Assembly: GCF_900537075.1 (NCBI RefSeq)
Contig: NZ_UNRA01000002.1
Location: 951,228 to 1,015,227 of the forward strand
DNA length: 64,000 nt
Reading direction: 5' to 3'
Source: Tropicibacter sp. Alg240-R139
GTDB taxonomy: Bacteria > Pseudomonadota > Alphaproteobacteria > Rhodobacterales > Rhodobacteraceae
In this document: in pieces, positions 9,017 to 18,510 of the stretch
How positions within the stretch are numbered: position 1 is the first letter of the stretch
Layout: each line of letters begins with the position of its first letter
Notes under the pieces: model-generated
What the model saw: only the letters and a program-made list of their open reading frames with translations
Databases searched by the model: none
Told to the model about the DNA's origin: nothing
Position numbers and translations under genes: made by a program

Positions 9017-9919
9017 CTAATCCATCAACCTTTTGCGACAATGCTCTACAAAAGCAGCATGGGTGCTGCTGCTGGTGGCACCAGGTACACCCAGCACCCC
9101 CATGACGATGTATCTCAATTCCCCGACCAGTGGAATAAACCTGAGCGGCTTGCCGTCAGGCGAGACATCGTTCAGGGGTCGAAAATTAGCGATCGAAAAA
9201 CCGTACCCATTGGCCACAAGGCTGCGCATCACTGCCATGTCCCGCGTGCGCTCGCTGATCACCGGACGCAATCCCTCGCGTGAAAAAAAGGACTGGAAGT
9301 ATTCGGAACTGATCGGCAAATCGAGCAGCACCATCGGATGGGTAGCCAGATCATGTATGGTCAGAGATTCGCGGTCTGCCAGCGGATGCTCTGGTGCCAA
9401 AAGGACATAGGGCGGCAGTTCCTTGATGGCGTGAAACTCCAAATCCGGCGGCAGGTTCAAATCATAGGTCACTGCCATGTCAATTTCGCCTCTGCGAAGC
9501 GCTGCGAAGATTTCGGCCTGGGTCATCTCAATCTGCGAGGTTTGAACCGCCGGAAACTGTCCTTCGAAGCTGCGGCGCAACCCTGACAACACGATCTGAG
9601 CAAAAGACACCAGACACCCCAGCCGCAAAGGGCCCTGCACAGTGCTGGACACAGAACCAGCCAAACGCGTCATTTCGGTTGCTTCGTCCAACACCCGAAG
9701 TGCCTGCGCCGCAAGCGTGCGACCTGCTTCCGTCATCTTCAAGCCTTGCACGCGATTGCGCACGAAAAGCGGCAGACCAAGCTCGGATTCGAGTTGGGAA
9801 ATCGCTGTCGAAATCGACGGGGGAGACACGTTCATTTTCTGGCTTGCCGCAGCAATACTACCGCATTCTCCAGCGGCGACAAAATACTCCAGCTGGCGCA
9901 AGGTGAATCGGATTGGCAT
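9017..9919 (-). CDS. LysR-family transcriptional regulator
   Basis: The 300-residue product has the LysR winged helix at residues 1-60 (RFTLRQLEYFVAAGECGSIAAASQKMNVS) and a periplasmic-binding-like effector domain from about 90 on. The start at 9919 places the HTH at the normal distance from the N-terminus; the longer frame to 9979 adds 20 unlikely residues. It lies downstream of, and in the same direction as, the DUF1028-RidA-Rieske operon with a 71-bp gap. It could be the last gene of that operon and its regulator, though LysR genes are more often divergent from their targets. Confidence 0.9.
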   Translation of the reverse strand: MPIRFTLRQLEYFVAAGECGSIAAASQKMNVSPPSISTAISQLESELGLPLFVRNRVQGLKMTEAGRTLAAQALRVLDEATEMTRLAGSVSSTVQGPLRLGCLVSFAQIVLSGLRRSFEGQFPAVQTSQIEMTQAEIFAALRRGEIDMAVTYDLNLPPDLEFHAIKELPPYVLLAPEHPLADRESLTIHDLATHPMVLLDLPISSEYFQSFFSREGLRPVISERTRDMAVMRSLVANGYGFSIANFRPLNDVSPDGKPLRFIPLVGELRYIVMGVLGVPGATSSSTHAAFVEHCRKRLMD

Positions 9920-9990
9920 GATTGGGCTTTCAAAAGGGCCGCACATGGTGGCGTAAGCGTCTTGCGACGTCCAGACCACATCGCGTGGTG

Positions 9991-10665
9991 TCAGTGGTCT
10001 CCGGGCACGCCGTAAGATGGTGCCTCGCGCGGATCGAGCGCGCGCTGCACATAAGCGTCAATCTGGGGCTTGTAGACATGCCAAGCCGTGGCAGTGTTTT
10101 CGATTGGGCAATCCTCAGTCCAATCGCACCGCAAATCAACAACGGGCCAGTCAACGCGGTCCACGATTTTCAGTCCCGCTGAATGCACAGGCCCCGCTTC
10201 GCCCCCAGCGGCAAGGCCGTTGAGCATGGCTGCAATCAGGCGGTCACCGAGATGCCCGGTGGCAGCTTCGAATCCTTCAACGATAGCTTGGCACACACCT
10301 TCGTTGGCCAAGAGGTTTCCGCCCGAAGCCACATCGCGCCCTTGCGCCTGGGTCCAGATGCCCAAAGAGTTCGGACCCGAATGAATCGCCGTATTGCCCT
10401 GTTTGTCGACGGCCAGAACCTGACGGTAGTCAATGAATCGGCCCTGTTCCTGAACGCCTGCGATGGCCTCGGCGGCGGTGGCCCCCTCCGCCATCAGGTC
10501 CAACGCCAAGGGGCCAAGCGCCGGGTCAGTGACATTCTGTGACGCAACCGCCCCGACCCCGGCGCGCGCAAACGCGCAGCGTGCGGCAACCGCCGGAGAC
10601 GAAGACGCAATCGCCATGCCAAACATGCCCGTATCTGCACATCGTGCCACCAGAGAAAAGGTCAT
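9991..10665 (-). CDS. DUF1028 family putative Ntn-hydrolase-like protein
   Basis: The 224-residue product starts MTFSLVARCADTGMFGMAIASSSPAVAARC and fits the DUF1028 family, predicted to adopt an Ntn-hydrolase-like fold. Biochemical roles in the family are not settled. The visible features are the GVGAVASQNVTDPALGP region and the GGEAGPVHSAGLKIV region. The ATG at 10665 is preferred to an upstream in-frame TTG at 10683. DUF1028 genes often accompany RidA and amino-compound catabolism; here it follows ridA by 75 bp as the distal gene of the Rieske operon. Confidence 0.85.
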   Translation of the reverse strand: MTFSLVARCADTGMFGMAIASSSPAVAARCAFARAGVGAVASQNVTDPALGPLALDLMAEGATAAEAIAGVQEQGRFIDYRQVLAVDKQGNTAIHSGPNSLGIWTQAQGRDVASGGNLLANEGVCQAIVEGFEAATGHLGDRLIAAMLNGLAAGGEAGPVHSAGLKIVDRVDWPVVDLRCDWTEDCPIENTATAWHVYKPQIDAYVQRALDPREAPSYGVPGDH

Positions 10666-10740
10666 ATCTTCTACTTGCTCCAAATATCCTGAGGGGTGAT
10701 TGCCCCAGAGGGGCAGAGAGGGCAGACAGCCCTTTACCGG

Positions 10741-11157
10741 TCAGTCCGGGATCACCGCCGTCCCATCAATTTCGACCAACCAATCGGGACGTGCCAGCGC
10801 CTGAACAACCAATCCGGTCGACACCGGATGCACGCCTTTGATGTATTCGCCCATCGTACGATAGACCGCCTCGCGGTGGCGCACGTCGGTGATATAGACG
10901 ACGACCTTGACCAGATGGCTCATGTCACCGCCGGCCTCTTCGATCAACTGGCGGATGTTCTGCATCACCTTGTGGGTCTGTTCTACGGGATCATGGCTGT
11001 TAATGTTGACCCCATCGTCCAGATTTTGCGGACACTGACCGCGCAAGTAAACCGTTTTGCCACCTTGGGTGACAACAGCCTGGCACAGGTCATTATCCAA
11101 GTTCTGCTCTGGATAGGTAGCAAAGGTATTGAATGTGCGAATACGGGTGTGAGCCAT
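10741..11157 (-). CDS. RidA family (YjgF/YER057c/UK114) protein, probable enamine/imine deaminase
   Basis: The 138-residue product has the RidA core, including TVYLRGQCPQN, the helix QTHKVMQNIRQLIEEAGG, VVVYITDVRHREAVYR and the C-terminal substrate-binding region ALARPDWLVEIDGTAVIPD with the Arg and Glu typical of deaminating members. RidA proteins hydrolyse reactive enamines/imines, or in some catabolic clusters specific intermediates. It begins 12 bp after the second Rieske oxygenase gene, so it probably clears an imine made by oxidation or N-dealkylation in this pathway. That role is inferred from context. Confidence 0.9.
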   Translation of the reverse strand: MAHTRIRTFNTFATYPEQNLDNDLCQAVVTQGGKTVYLRGQCPQNLDDGVNINSHDPVEQTHKVMQNIRQLIEEAGGDMSHLVKVVVYITDVRHREAVYRTMGEYIKGVHPVSTGLVVQALARPDWLVEIDGTAVIPD

Positions 11158-11169
11158 CTGTTTTCCTTG

Positions 11170-12282
11170 TTACGCGACGCATTGCGCGCGGTCTTGTTTG
11201 GCAAGCCACAACTGAAAATCGCGGATCGTGCCTTCGTAGTTGTCTTCGGCCAGCGGCCCGGCCAAGGCATGGGCCGAATTGAGGGCAACCTGCATCCGCT
11301 CAAGCTTTTCGCGATCTTCACGGTTCACGTTTTCCCACAGCGCGATACGGTTGGCGATGGTTTCATCATCCAGATCATCGCCATAAACCGACATCGTCCA
11401 TTTCACCCGAATCTCGCCCGCGCTGAGGGGGAAGATGCTTATCGACACCAACAGGCTGGCGGCTTGGCTGGCGACTTGGGTCGGGAACACCGAGAAGAGC
11501 GTCGAGCGCAGGCGCTCATCATCGGACAGCCCCGGTGCGCCATAGCCGCGCGACGGGACATCCTTGGGATAATTCGCGGCGTAAGACGTAAACCCATCCC
11601 CCCCAAGTAGCTTGCGCGCCAAACCAGTCGGCGTATAGCTATGCAATGTTTCGGGATGCACGACGGACAGGTGATAGCCCTCCATGAAGTTCTCGACCAA
11701 GCACTTCCAGTTGGTGTTCCAAACCTCTTCCGCCACGTGCACCAAACGGAATTTTTTGCTATCATATGGGGCCAGCAAGGCGTCAAGTTCAGGATAATCA
11801 AAGGGCGCAGCGTCGGCATCCAGATTGACGTAGATAAAGCCGTTCCAGGTTTTGAAATTGTGGCGATGCAGCCCGCACTTCTTTGCGTCGAATCCTGCGT
11901 TTTTCATCCGCGCTGCGCGCATCAGAGCGCCATCCAGATCATAGGCCCAGGCATGATACGAACAGACAAAGCGCTTGGTCTGACCGCGTCCCTCGGCCAG
12001 GGGCATTCCGCGATGACGACAGACGTTGGCCAGAACGGCAACTTCGCCATTGGACTGGCGCACAACGATCAGTGGTTCGTTCAACAATTGAGTGGCAAAG
12101 TAGTCCCCCGGCTCGGGCACCTCGTCCACACGGCCCAGACAATGCCAACCGCGGCGAAGAACCGTCGCGGCCTCGTGATGGAATTGTGCGGGATCGCTAT
12201 AAAACGCGCCGGGCATGCACATCGGGCGGTCCGACGGCAGGGCCGCAAGTTCTTGCAGCTGTTTGCTTAGTTCGCTGTACAT
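11170..12282 (-). CDS. Rieske non-haem iron oxygenase, alpha subunit (second of pair)
   Basis: This is a 370-residue aromatic-ring-hydroxylating-dioxygenase-type alpha subunit. The Rieske [2Fe-2S] ligands are C88-x-H90 and C107-x2-H110 (CRHRGMPLAEG ... VCSYH). The mononuclear iron site is in ENFMEGYHLSVVH with H204 and H209. The layout resembles the quaternary-amine group of Rieske enzymes (carnitine, glycine betaine or stachydrine demethylases) as well as some aromatic oxygenases, so the substrate is open. A strong GGAGGGG site precedes the ATG. The gap to the upstream Rieske gene is only 2 bp. No ferredoxin-reductase partner is encoded in the operon. Confidence 0.9.
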   Translation of the reverse strand: MYSELSKQLQELAALPSDRPMCMPGAFYSDPAQFHHEAATVLRRGWHCLGRVDEVPEPGDYFATQLLNEPLIVVRQSNGEVAVLANVCRHRGMPLAEGRGQTKRFVCSYHAWAYDLDGALMRAARMKNAGFDAKKCGLHRHNFKTWNGFIYVNLDADAAPFDYPELDALLAPYDSKKFRLVHVAEEVWNTNWKCLVENFMEGYHLSVVHPETLHSYTPTGLARKLLGGDGFTSYAANYPKDVPSRGYGAPGLSDDERLRSTLFSVFPTQVASQAASLLVSISIFPLSAGEIRVKWTMSVYGDDLDDETIANRIALWENVNREDREKLERMQVALNSAHALAGPLAEDNYEGTIRDFQLWLAKQDRAQCVA

Positions 12283-12284
12283 CT

Positions 12285-13466
12285 TCAGGCCCCCTCCTTG
12301 GCATCAGGACTTGCGATCTTGGGTTCAAAACTTGGATCAACGCGACTCATCAAGTATTGTGCAAAGTCGAAGTTCGGCCGTTCCAGATGTGACAGGTGGC
12401 CGGGTTCGGCCCCGTCTGCACACAATCCGCGATAGACCTTTTCTGTACATCCACGGTCTTCGACGTTCACTTCGTCCAAAAGTGTCTTGAGTTCGACCAG
12501 GTTTTGCTGCGCCTCGGCATCGTCGGCATAATCATCCGACATGCCACCACCAAAGCGGATCTGAACTTGCGACGGGCCCTTGGGGTGCAGGCTGAGATAC
12601 CAGAAATACCCCGGTGTCAACGTGATCAGCAGGCTGGGGTAAATCGCCAGCAGAAAAGTCGTGCGCCGCTCTTCACCCTGCAACCGGTCATTGCTGGGAT
12701 GCGCCATTGCAATGCGCAGCGTCTCATCCTTGAGTATGGTGTGATAGTTGAACGCCTTGCGACCCGGTGGGCAGATCATCTCATCCAGTCGCGACAATCC
12801 ACCGATGGTGCCAGCGTGGCAGACCGGCAAGTGATAGCTTTCCATAAAATTCTCTGCCAGCACCTTCCAGTTGGTGTCCCACAGATGCTCTTCAAAGAAG
12901 GTCTCGGTGTAGTTGGTCATGTCGTAGCCTTTGACCAACTCCTCGACCTCGCTCAGCTGTTCGGCCACCGGCTGTGCATCGGGGTTCAAGGTGATGAACA
13001 CCCAGCCCAGCCACTCCTGACAGGCGATGGAAGGCAAAGCGTAGTCGTCCTTGCAGAACCCCTTGTTGCCCGCCATCGCCGGCGCACCGCGCAGGGACCC
13101 ATCCAGATTGTAAGTCCAGGCATGATAGGGGCAGACGATCGACTTGGTCTTGCCGCGCCCATGCAGCAGCGTCGACATCCGGTGGCGGCAGACGTTGGAA
13201 TAAGCGCGCAATTCGCTATCGCGGTCGCGCAGAACGATGATCGGCTGGTCGGCCAGTTCACAGGTCACGTAATCGCCAACCTCGGCCAGAGAACTGGCAC
13301 GGCCAACGCAGAACCAGTCTTTCTTAAAGATATGTTCGATCTCTTCAGCCACGAATTCCTCGGTCGAATAGACCGACGGCGGCATGGCGCGAGCTTGATC
13401 AAACGGCACCGATACGTTCTTGCGCAGCGCATCGACCGGGTTCTTGATGGGGTCAAAGATTGTCAT
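12285..13466 (-). CDS. Rieske non-haem iron oxygenase, alpha subunit (first of pair)
   Basis: The 393-residue product is a second Rieske alpha subunit, clearly diverged from its neighbour. Rieske ligands are C93-x-H95 and C112-x2-H115; the catalytic iron ligands fall in AENFMESYHLPVCH (H212, H217). A GGAG site lies upstream of the ATG. It sits 22 bp downstream of the FAD monooxygenase gene and 2 bp upstream of the other Rieske gene. The two could form a mixed oligomer or act on successive intermediates; both retain all metal ligands, so neither looks like an inactive subunit. Confidence 0.9.
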   Translation of the reverse strand: MTIFDPIKNPVDALRKNVSVPFDQARAMPPSVYSTEEFVAEEIEHIFKKDWFCVGRASSLAEVGDYVTCELADQPIIVLRDRDSELRAYSNVCRHRMSTLLHGRGKTKSIVCPYHAWTYNLDGSLRGAPAMAGNKGFCKDDYALPSIACQEWLGWVFITLNPDAQPVAEQLSEVEELVKGYDMTNYTETFFEEHLWDTNWKVLAENFMESYHLPVCHAGTIGGLSRLDEMICPPGRKAFNYHTILKDETLRIAMAHPSNDRLQGEERRTTFLLAIYPSLLITLTPGYFWYLSLHPKGPSQVQIRFGGGMSDDYADDAEAQQNLVELKTLLDEVNVEDRGCTEKVYRGLCADGAEPGHLSHLERPNFDFAQYLMSRVDPSFEPKIASPDAKEGA

Positions 13467-13488
13467 CTTCTCTCTCCTTGGCTTTGCG

Positions 13489-14760
13489 TCACTCGGCAGC
13501 GGCTGCTGTGGCGGTTTCAGGGGAATAATCGCGATAGTTGTTCTGGATGGCTATCTGATCTGCGACATAGGCGGCGTCGTGCCAGACCCCCCAGATAAAG
13601 GTCGATCCACGACGCGATTGCCACGGAAGGCCAAGAAAATAGATGCCTGGCTCGGGCGAGACACCGCGCTGATGCAGCGGCGCGCCCGAGGCGTCAAAAG
13701 CGTCAACTTTCATCCAGCTGAAATCCTGACGGAACCCTGTGGCCCAAATAATCGTGGTGATTCCCTCAGCTTCCAGATCCAGTTCGCGGATCGGATTGGC
13801 CAGACATTCGGGGTCCGGCAGCATCGTGCGTGCTTCGGGCTCCAAAGGCAGGTTCAGACCCATCCTTTCTGCATAGGCGTCGGCCTGATCGAGCATATCG
13901 ATGTAATTGGCATCACCCGCAGTGATGTTGTCCTTCAGGTCTTCGTCGATCAACAACTTGCCCTCGGTGAACCCACTGGCCCGCCCGAGCAGCGTCATGC
14001 CGTCATGCGCCAGTCGACGGAAGTCGACGGTGCGCCCACCCTGAGCGCCACTAACGGAAATAGTGACGTGTTCGGTGCCGGGTTCTTTGGCTGGAATGTC
14101 CCAAAGACCCAGAACGCCCAACCACCAGCAATAGTCGCGACCGCGATACGCACGCGGCGGGCGATCGTGAGGACCAACACAAAGGTAAGTCTTGCGCCCG
14201 GAACGTTGCAGTTCATCCGCGATCTGCCCACCCGAAGACCCTGCGCCAACAACCAAAATCGCGCCCCCTGGCAAGTCATCTGGATTGCGATAGCTCGACG
14301 AATGGATCTGCGTCAGGCCCGCGCGTTCCGGCACCAGTGGGGGGATGACTGCCTGCTGAAAAGCGCCAGTGGCCGCAATGACCGAATTTGCCTCGATCAC
14401 CCCGTCCGAGGTTGCGACGGTGAAACCCGACCGGCCCTCTTTGCGTTTCAACGACGTGACCTCAACCCCGGCCCGGATCGGGGCTTTGATCATGTCAGCG
14501 TAAGAGTTCAGATAGTCCGCCACCTCTTCTTTGGGCGGGAAGGCGTCTGCTGCACAGGTGGTGAAATGCAGGTTCGGAAAACGGTCGTGCCAGGCCGGGC
14601 CGTTGGCCACCAGCGAATCCCAACGACGCGATCGCCAGGCTTCGGCCACACGATGCTTCTCTAACACCAGATGAGAGATCGAATTGCGGCTCAGGTGTTC
14701 GCTCATCGCGATCCCGGCCTGACCTGCACCCACCACCAGGGTATCGACATATTCCACCAT
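13489..14760 (-). CDS. Flavin-containing monooxygenase-type NAD(P)/FAD oxidoreductase (CzcO-like)
   Basis: The 423-residue product has an N-terminal FAD dinucleotide fold (VVGAGQAGIAMSEHL, about residues 9-23), an NAD(P)H fold in the middle (VVGAGSSGGQIADEL) and the C-terminal ATG-type motif IIWATGFRQDFSW. The layout is that of single-component flavoprotein monooxygenases and CzcO-like proteins, which oxidise soft nucleophiles such as amines or sulfides or carry out Baeyer-Villiger reactions. It is the first gene of the five-gene operon running to DUF1028, with an AGGAG 9 bp before the ATG. The reaction is unknown; its place with Rieske and RidA genes suggests oxidation of an N-containing substrate. 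Confidence 0.85.
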   Translation of the reverse strand: MVEYVDTLVVGAGQAGIAMSEHLSRNSISHLVLEKHRVAEAWRSRRWDSLVANGPAWHDRFPNLHFTTCAADAFPPKEEVADYLNSYADMIKAPIRAGVEVTSLKRKEGRSGFTVATSDGVIEANSVIAATGAFQQAVIPPLVPERAGLTQIHSSSYRNPDDLPGGAILVVGAGSSGGQIADELQRSGRKTYLCVGPHDRPPRAYRGRDYCWWLGVLGLWDIPAKEPGTEHVTISVSGAQGGRTVDFRRLAHDGMTLLGRASGFTEGKLLIDEDLKDNITAGDANYIDMLDQADAYAERMGLNLPLEPEARTMLPDPECLANPIRELDLEAEGITTIIWATGFRQDFSWMKVDAFDASGAPLHQRGVSPEPGIYFLGLPWQSRRGSTFIWGVWHDAAYVADQIAIQNNYRDYSPETATAAAAE

Positions 14761-14888
14761 CTCGGTTGGCTCCTTTGGCTATGACAAAGGAGACCCTGCC
14801 ACGGTAAAAAGCGCTCAGAAAGAATAGTTTGTCTTCGAGGGTGTTAGGCATCGCCTAATTGAAATCTGCACGATAGGTCAACCAACGT

Positions 14889-16418
14889 TCACGCAGGGCC
14901 CACCGCCCGCCGAACCGGGCCTATGTCATCAGGGCGCTGATCCAAATATGTCAGCAATCGAGCCCGCCTTTCCGCATAAGCAGGCTCGTTGAAAACGTTG
15001 ATCATTTCGTTGGGGTCTTGGGTAAGATCGTACATCTCGCCCGCACCTGAGCGCATGTCCATGGTCAGCTTGTCCGTCTCGGTCCGCACGCACCGCAGGC
15101 TAAGCGCGACACCCACCCGGTTTGGCAAAAGCTCCCATTCGCACATGGCATAATCCCGCCTGGCATCGTCGCTTTGCCATAAGGGGCGCAAACTTTGACC
15201 GTGCTGCGTACACTGGGGCGACACACCGGTCAGATCAAACATAGTGGGGCCCAGATCCATCACCGAAACGGGTTGGGAAACAACCTTGCCCGCCGGAACA
15301 CTCGGCCCCCGCACCAGCAACGGCACACGCAGCAGCCCTTCGTACAACATCGGGCCTTTCAGAATCAGACCGTGATCCCCCAGCCAGTCGCCATGATCGG
15401 CCGAGTAGATGACGTAGGTGTTGTCGTCCAGATTCACCTCACGCAGAGCATTCATTATCCGACCTACATGATGATCAATCAAAGAGATTTGGCCGTAAGT
15501 GTTGGCGATGATTTCGCGCAGCTGCTCTTCGGTCTGCTCTTCGATCCGCGAATATTCCTTACGGATACGGATCGATTCCGGATCGCCCTGAGGATCGTTC
15601 TCGATGGACGCCTTATGCCACCACGGGCGGTTTTCCAGGTCACGCGTCCTATGTTCCGGGATGTCCACATCCGCAGGATCGTGCAGTCGCGACCACGGCT
15701 CGGGGCAGTCAAATGGGTGATGCGGGTCGGGAAAGCTGATCCAGGTGACAAAGGGTTTGTCCGTATCCCGCTTGAACTTGATCCACTCGATTGCCCGATC
15801 CGCTGTCCACGGCGTGTTGTGATAGGCCAAGGGCAGTTGCGAATGCCAGGTCTGCGCCGCGCCCTTGGTGTCGCCGCCGTTTTTCCAATACAGCGCATTC
15901 AGCTCATCTCCCCGACCCGACCCATAATAGAACCGCTCAAAATGCTGCCCCCGAGGCGGTTTCTGCGGTGTGAAATAGTTGTGCCCGTGGATCAGCGTTT
16001 CGATGTGCTGAAACCCCATGTAGGGGCCATTCCAATTGTCTGGATAATCCTCGGACGACAGCACACTTTCTGGCGCGCCCGTTTTGTGACGAGCGTCATA
16101 GCTGGAAAAATGCGCTTTACCGAAAAAGGCCGTCTGGTACCCCGCCGCCCCAAGCGCTCCGGCAAACCCCAGTTCTCCAACCTCGGGGTCAAGATCAATC
16201 CCGTTGTCGTGAACACCGTTGGTGCGGCAAAGCTGACCCGTCAGGATCGAGGCGCGCGACGGCTGGCACACCGGCGCCGGACAAATCGCCGAGGTGAACC
16301 GCGCCCCCTCTCGCGCCAACTGATCCAGATGCGGCGTACGGATCTTGCGCCCCTCGATGCCCAGGCAATCGCCACGATGCTGATCGGCGGTGATGAAAAC
16401 GAAGTTGGGTCGGGTCAT
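14889..16418 (-). CDS. Sulfatase-like hydrolase
   Basis: The 509-residue product has the full type I sulfatase signature: N-terminal NFVFITADQHRGD, formylglycine site C51-Q-P-S-R55-A-S-I-L-T-G, the metal-binding SADHGDWLGDHGLILKG, and the usual C-terminal region with MCEWELLPNRVG. There is no signal peptide, so a cytoplasmic enzyme on an imported sulfate ester is likely. Start chosen at 16418 because AAGGA lies 8 bp upstream; the longer frame to 16511 adds a Trp/Arg-rich, unlikely leader. It is divergent from the MarR regulator, which probably controls it. Only about a third of the sequence resembles the first sulfatase in this window. Confidence 0.88.
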   Translation of the reverse strand: MTRPNFVFITADQHRGDCLGIEGRKIRTPHLDQLAREGARFTSAICPAPVCQPSRASILTGQLCRTNGVHDNGIDLDPEVGELGFAGALGAAGYQTAFFGKAHFSSYDARHKTGAPESVLSSEDYPDNWNGPYMGFQHIETLIHGHNYFTPQKPPRGQHFERFYYGSGRGDELNALYWKNGGDTKGAAQTWHSQLPLAYHNTPWTADRAIEWIKFKRDTDKPFVTWISFPDPHHPFDCPEPWSRLHDPADVDIPEHRTRDLENRPWWHKASIENDPQGDPESIRIRKEYSRIEEQTEEQLREIIANTYGQISLIDHHVGRIMNALREVNLDDNTYVIYSADHGDWLGDHGLILKGPMLYEGLLRVPLLVRGPSVPAGKVVSQPVSVMDLGPTMFDLTGVSPQCTQHGQSLRPLWQSDDARRDYAMCEWELLPNRVGVALSLRCVRTETDKLTMDMRSGAGEMYDLTQDPNEMINVFNEPAYAERRARLLTYLDQRPDDIGPVRRAVGPA

Positions 16419-16526
16419 TGAATGCATCCTTGGTCGATGGCCCACCCGGATCGACACGGGTGGGCACACTCTTTCCATTTTGCGCCATCGAACGTACCGT
16501 ATTGGCAGCATGTAGATATTAAATAC

Positions 16527-16567
16527 TGCATTTTCGATGCTTTTTCAATGTTAATCATGCGAATGCA
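16527..16567. promoter_or_regulatory. Candidate operator between sulfatase and marR
   Basis: The 167-bp divergent intergenic region is AT-rich and holds an imperfect inverted repeat: TGCATTTTCGATG (16527-16539) and CATGCGAATGCA (16556-16567). It ends 18 bp before the marR start. Such a site fits a MarR dimer and would allow joint control of both genes. No footprint or conservation data are available. Confidence 0.35.
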
Positions 16568-16585
16568 CGATATTGGAACCCTGAA

Positions 16586-17053
16586 ATGACAATCACATCC
16601 AAGGAACTGGAAAAACGGCTGGAAAGGGTTCGCACCCTGGAAAGCAACGTAACTTTTCAGTTTGCCACCATTTCCAAGCTGATGGATCAAAACGCGCAAG
16701 AGTTGCTTGTAGGCACGCCACTGAACCTGACCGGATACCGGGTGCTGAAGATGGTCGAGACCTTCGAAAGCCTCTCGATCGCAGATCTCAGTCGTCAGAT
16801 GGTAACCGACAGTGCCCAGATCAGCCGGGTGGCCACCGATCTAGGTGCAAAGGGCTTGGTGTCGTTTCAATCCGACCCCAAGAACAAGCGCCGCAAACTT
16901 GTGAAGTTGTCCAAAGACGGAGAGGCCCTGATGCAGACCCTAGCCCCCCGGTTCAGCGCACGACGTGCAGCGGTCGAAGCACTGTTGGGAGGAGAAGCAA
17001 TCACGGGGTTGCATGAAAGTTTTGCCAAATTGGTCGAATACTTTTCGGACTGA
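16586..17053 (+). CDS. MarR-family transcriptional regulator
   Basis: The 155-residue product has the winged-helix fold of MarR proteins: an N-terminal dimerisation helix, the recognition region LSIADLSRQMVTDSAQISRVATDL (about residues 70-93), and the wing KGLVSFQSDPKNKRRKLVKLS, followed by a C-terminal dimer helix. It is transcribed away from the sulfatase and toward the convergent PhnY-like gene (14 bp between stops). It likely represses the sulfatase gene and itself, with release by a small ligand. Confidence 0.9.
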   Translation: MTITSKELEKRLERVRTLESNVTFQFATISKLMDQNAQELLVGTPLNLTGYRVLKMVETFESLSIADLSRQMVTDSAQISRVATDLGAKGLVSFQSDPKNKRRKLVKLSKDGEALMQTLAPRFSARRAAVEALLGGEAITGLHESFAKLVEYFSD

Positions 17054-17067
17054 CTAAGTCCTTGCTC

Positions 17068-18510
17068 CTAACCCGTCCAAGGCAAGGAGTAGGTCTTGAC
17101 GTTGGTAAAGAATTTCATTGCTTCGATAACGCCCTCTTTGACGCCATTGCCGCTGTCCTTGATGCCACCGAAAGGGGACATTTCGATCCGATATCCGGGT
17201 TGCTCCCAGATATTGCAGGTGCCCACATCCAGACCGTTGATGTACTCAATGGCACGGTTCAGATCGTTGGTGCAGACGCCAGATGACAGGCCAAAGGCGG
17301 TGCCATTTGAAATGCGCATCACCTCTGCATCGTCGTCCGGAACGCGCACGATAGGAATGACGGGACCAAAGGTCTCCTCCATCACCAGCTCACACTCATG
17401 CGGCACGTGGTCGACCACGATGGGTGGCAGCAGCGCGCCCTCACGTTTGGGGTGATACAGAATCTTCGCGCCAAGGTCGGCTGCCGCCAGCACCCGGTCC
17501 TCGATCTGCTTTGCCGCCTGCGCGTGGATCACACAGCCCAGTTGCGTCTCTGGGTCCCGAGGGTCGCCAAAACGGATCGCCTTGGCCTGTTCCAACACAA
17601 ACGGCACGAACTGATCCGCGACGCTTTCCTGAACCAGAATACGTTTGATCGCGGTACAGCGTTGACCTGAATTTCCGGTCGCCCCGGCCACCGCCAATGC
17701 GGCCGCCTTATGCAGATCATCCTCACCCAAGTCATTGCAGACAATCAGGGGATCATTGCCGCCCAACTCCAACGCCTGCCGCTTGTAGCCCGCTTTCTGC
17801 GCGATCAGCTTGCCCACTGAAACACCACCCGTAAACGTGATGACGTCGATGTGGTCGTTCGTCACCATCTCGTCCGCGATATCCCCCGGCCAACCAGTGA
17901 CCACCTGAAACATCTCGGGCGGCAGCCCGGCCTCATACAAGATATCAGCCAAGGCGATGGCCGTCAGCGGCGTCAGCTCGGTCGGTTTGCACACCACGCA
18001 ATTGTTTGTCGCAATCGACGGCGCAATCTTATGGCTGACCATGTTGAGCGGGTGGTTGAACGGCGTGATCGCAGAGATCACCCGCACTGGCTCACGCATC
18101 GTGTAAATCTTACGCGCCTTACCGTTGTGGGTAAGGTCACAGGAGAACACCTCGCCATCGTCTTTGAGTGCCTCGGCCGCAGCGAATTGAAACACATCCT
18201 GCGCGCGCTTGGTTTCATAGATCGAATGCTGACGGCAAATCCCCAGTTCCAGCGTCAGCCATCTGGCCAACTCGTCCCGCCTCTGACCGATCAACTCGGC
18301 AGTCCGGAGCAGGATCTGGCTGCGTTCGTGCCTCGTCAGCCTAGGCTTGTAGGAGGCGGCGATTTCAAAGGCGCGGACGGCATGTTCGGCCTGCCCTGCC
18401 GGAACGGTGCCGACAATCTCGTTCGTGAAAGGAAAGTGAACAGGTAGCGTCACGTTAGTGAACACCACCTCGCCGCCGATACGCATCCCTTCATGTCGCA
18501 GGTTGGCCAT
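17068..18510 (-). CDS. phnY: Aldehyde dehydrogenase, probable phosphonoacetaldehyde dehydrogenase
   Basis: This is a 480-residue NAD(P)-dependent aldehyde dehydrogenase with catalytic C285 ([11 protein letters not shown]) and E248 (LELGGND). Several stretches match what I recall of the PhnY group: the start [63 protein letters not shown], the Arg just before the catalytic Cys, and the end SFGG-like ...GIKDSG followed by [11 protein letters not shown]. PhnY oxidises phosphonoacetaldehyde to phosphonoacetate in 2-aminoethylphosphonate breakdown. The expected partners PhnW and PhnA are not in the window, so the assignment rests on sequence alone. It could be a paralogue for another acidic aldehyde. 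Confidence 0.72.
   Translation of the reverse strand: MANLRHEGMRIGGEVVFTNVTLPVHFPFTNEIVGTVPAGQAEHAVRAFEIAASYKPRLTRHERSQILLRTAELIGQRRDELARWLTLELGICRQHSIYETKRAQDVFQFAAAEALKDDGEVFSCDLTHNGKARKIYTMREPVRVISAITPFNHPLNMVSHKIAPSIATNNCVVCKPTELTPLTAIALADILYEAGLPPEMFQVVTGWPGDIADEMVTNDHIDVITFTGGVSVGKLIAQKAGYKRQALELGGNDPLIVCNDLGEDDLHKAAALAVAGATGNSGQRCTAIKRILVQESVADQFVPFVLEQAKAIRFGDPRDPETQLGCVIHAQAAKQIEDRVLAAADLGAKILYHPKREGALLPPIVVDHVPHECELVMEETFGPVIPIVRVPDDDAEVMRISNGTAFGLSSGVCTNDLNRAIEYINGLDVGTCNIWEQPGYRIEMSPFGGIKDSGNGVKEGVIEAMKFFTNVKTYSLPWTG

Noticed and set aside
12396-14664. Two long plus-strand frames (400 and 414 codons)
   Set aside because: Antisense to the Rieske and FAD monooxygenase genes; His/Gln/Arg-rich mirror composition.
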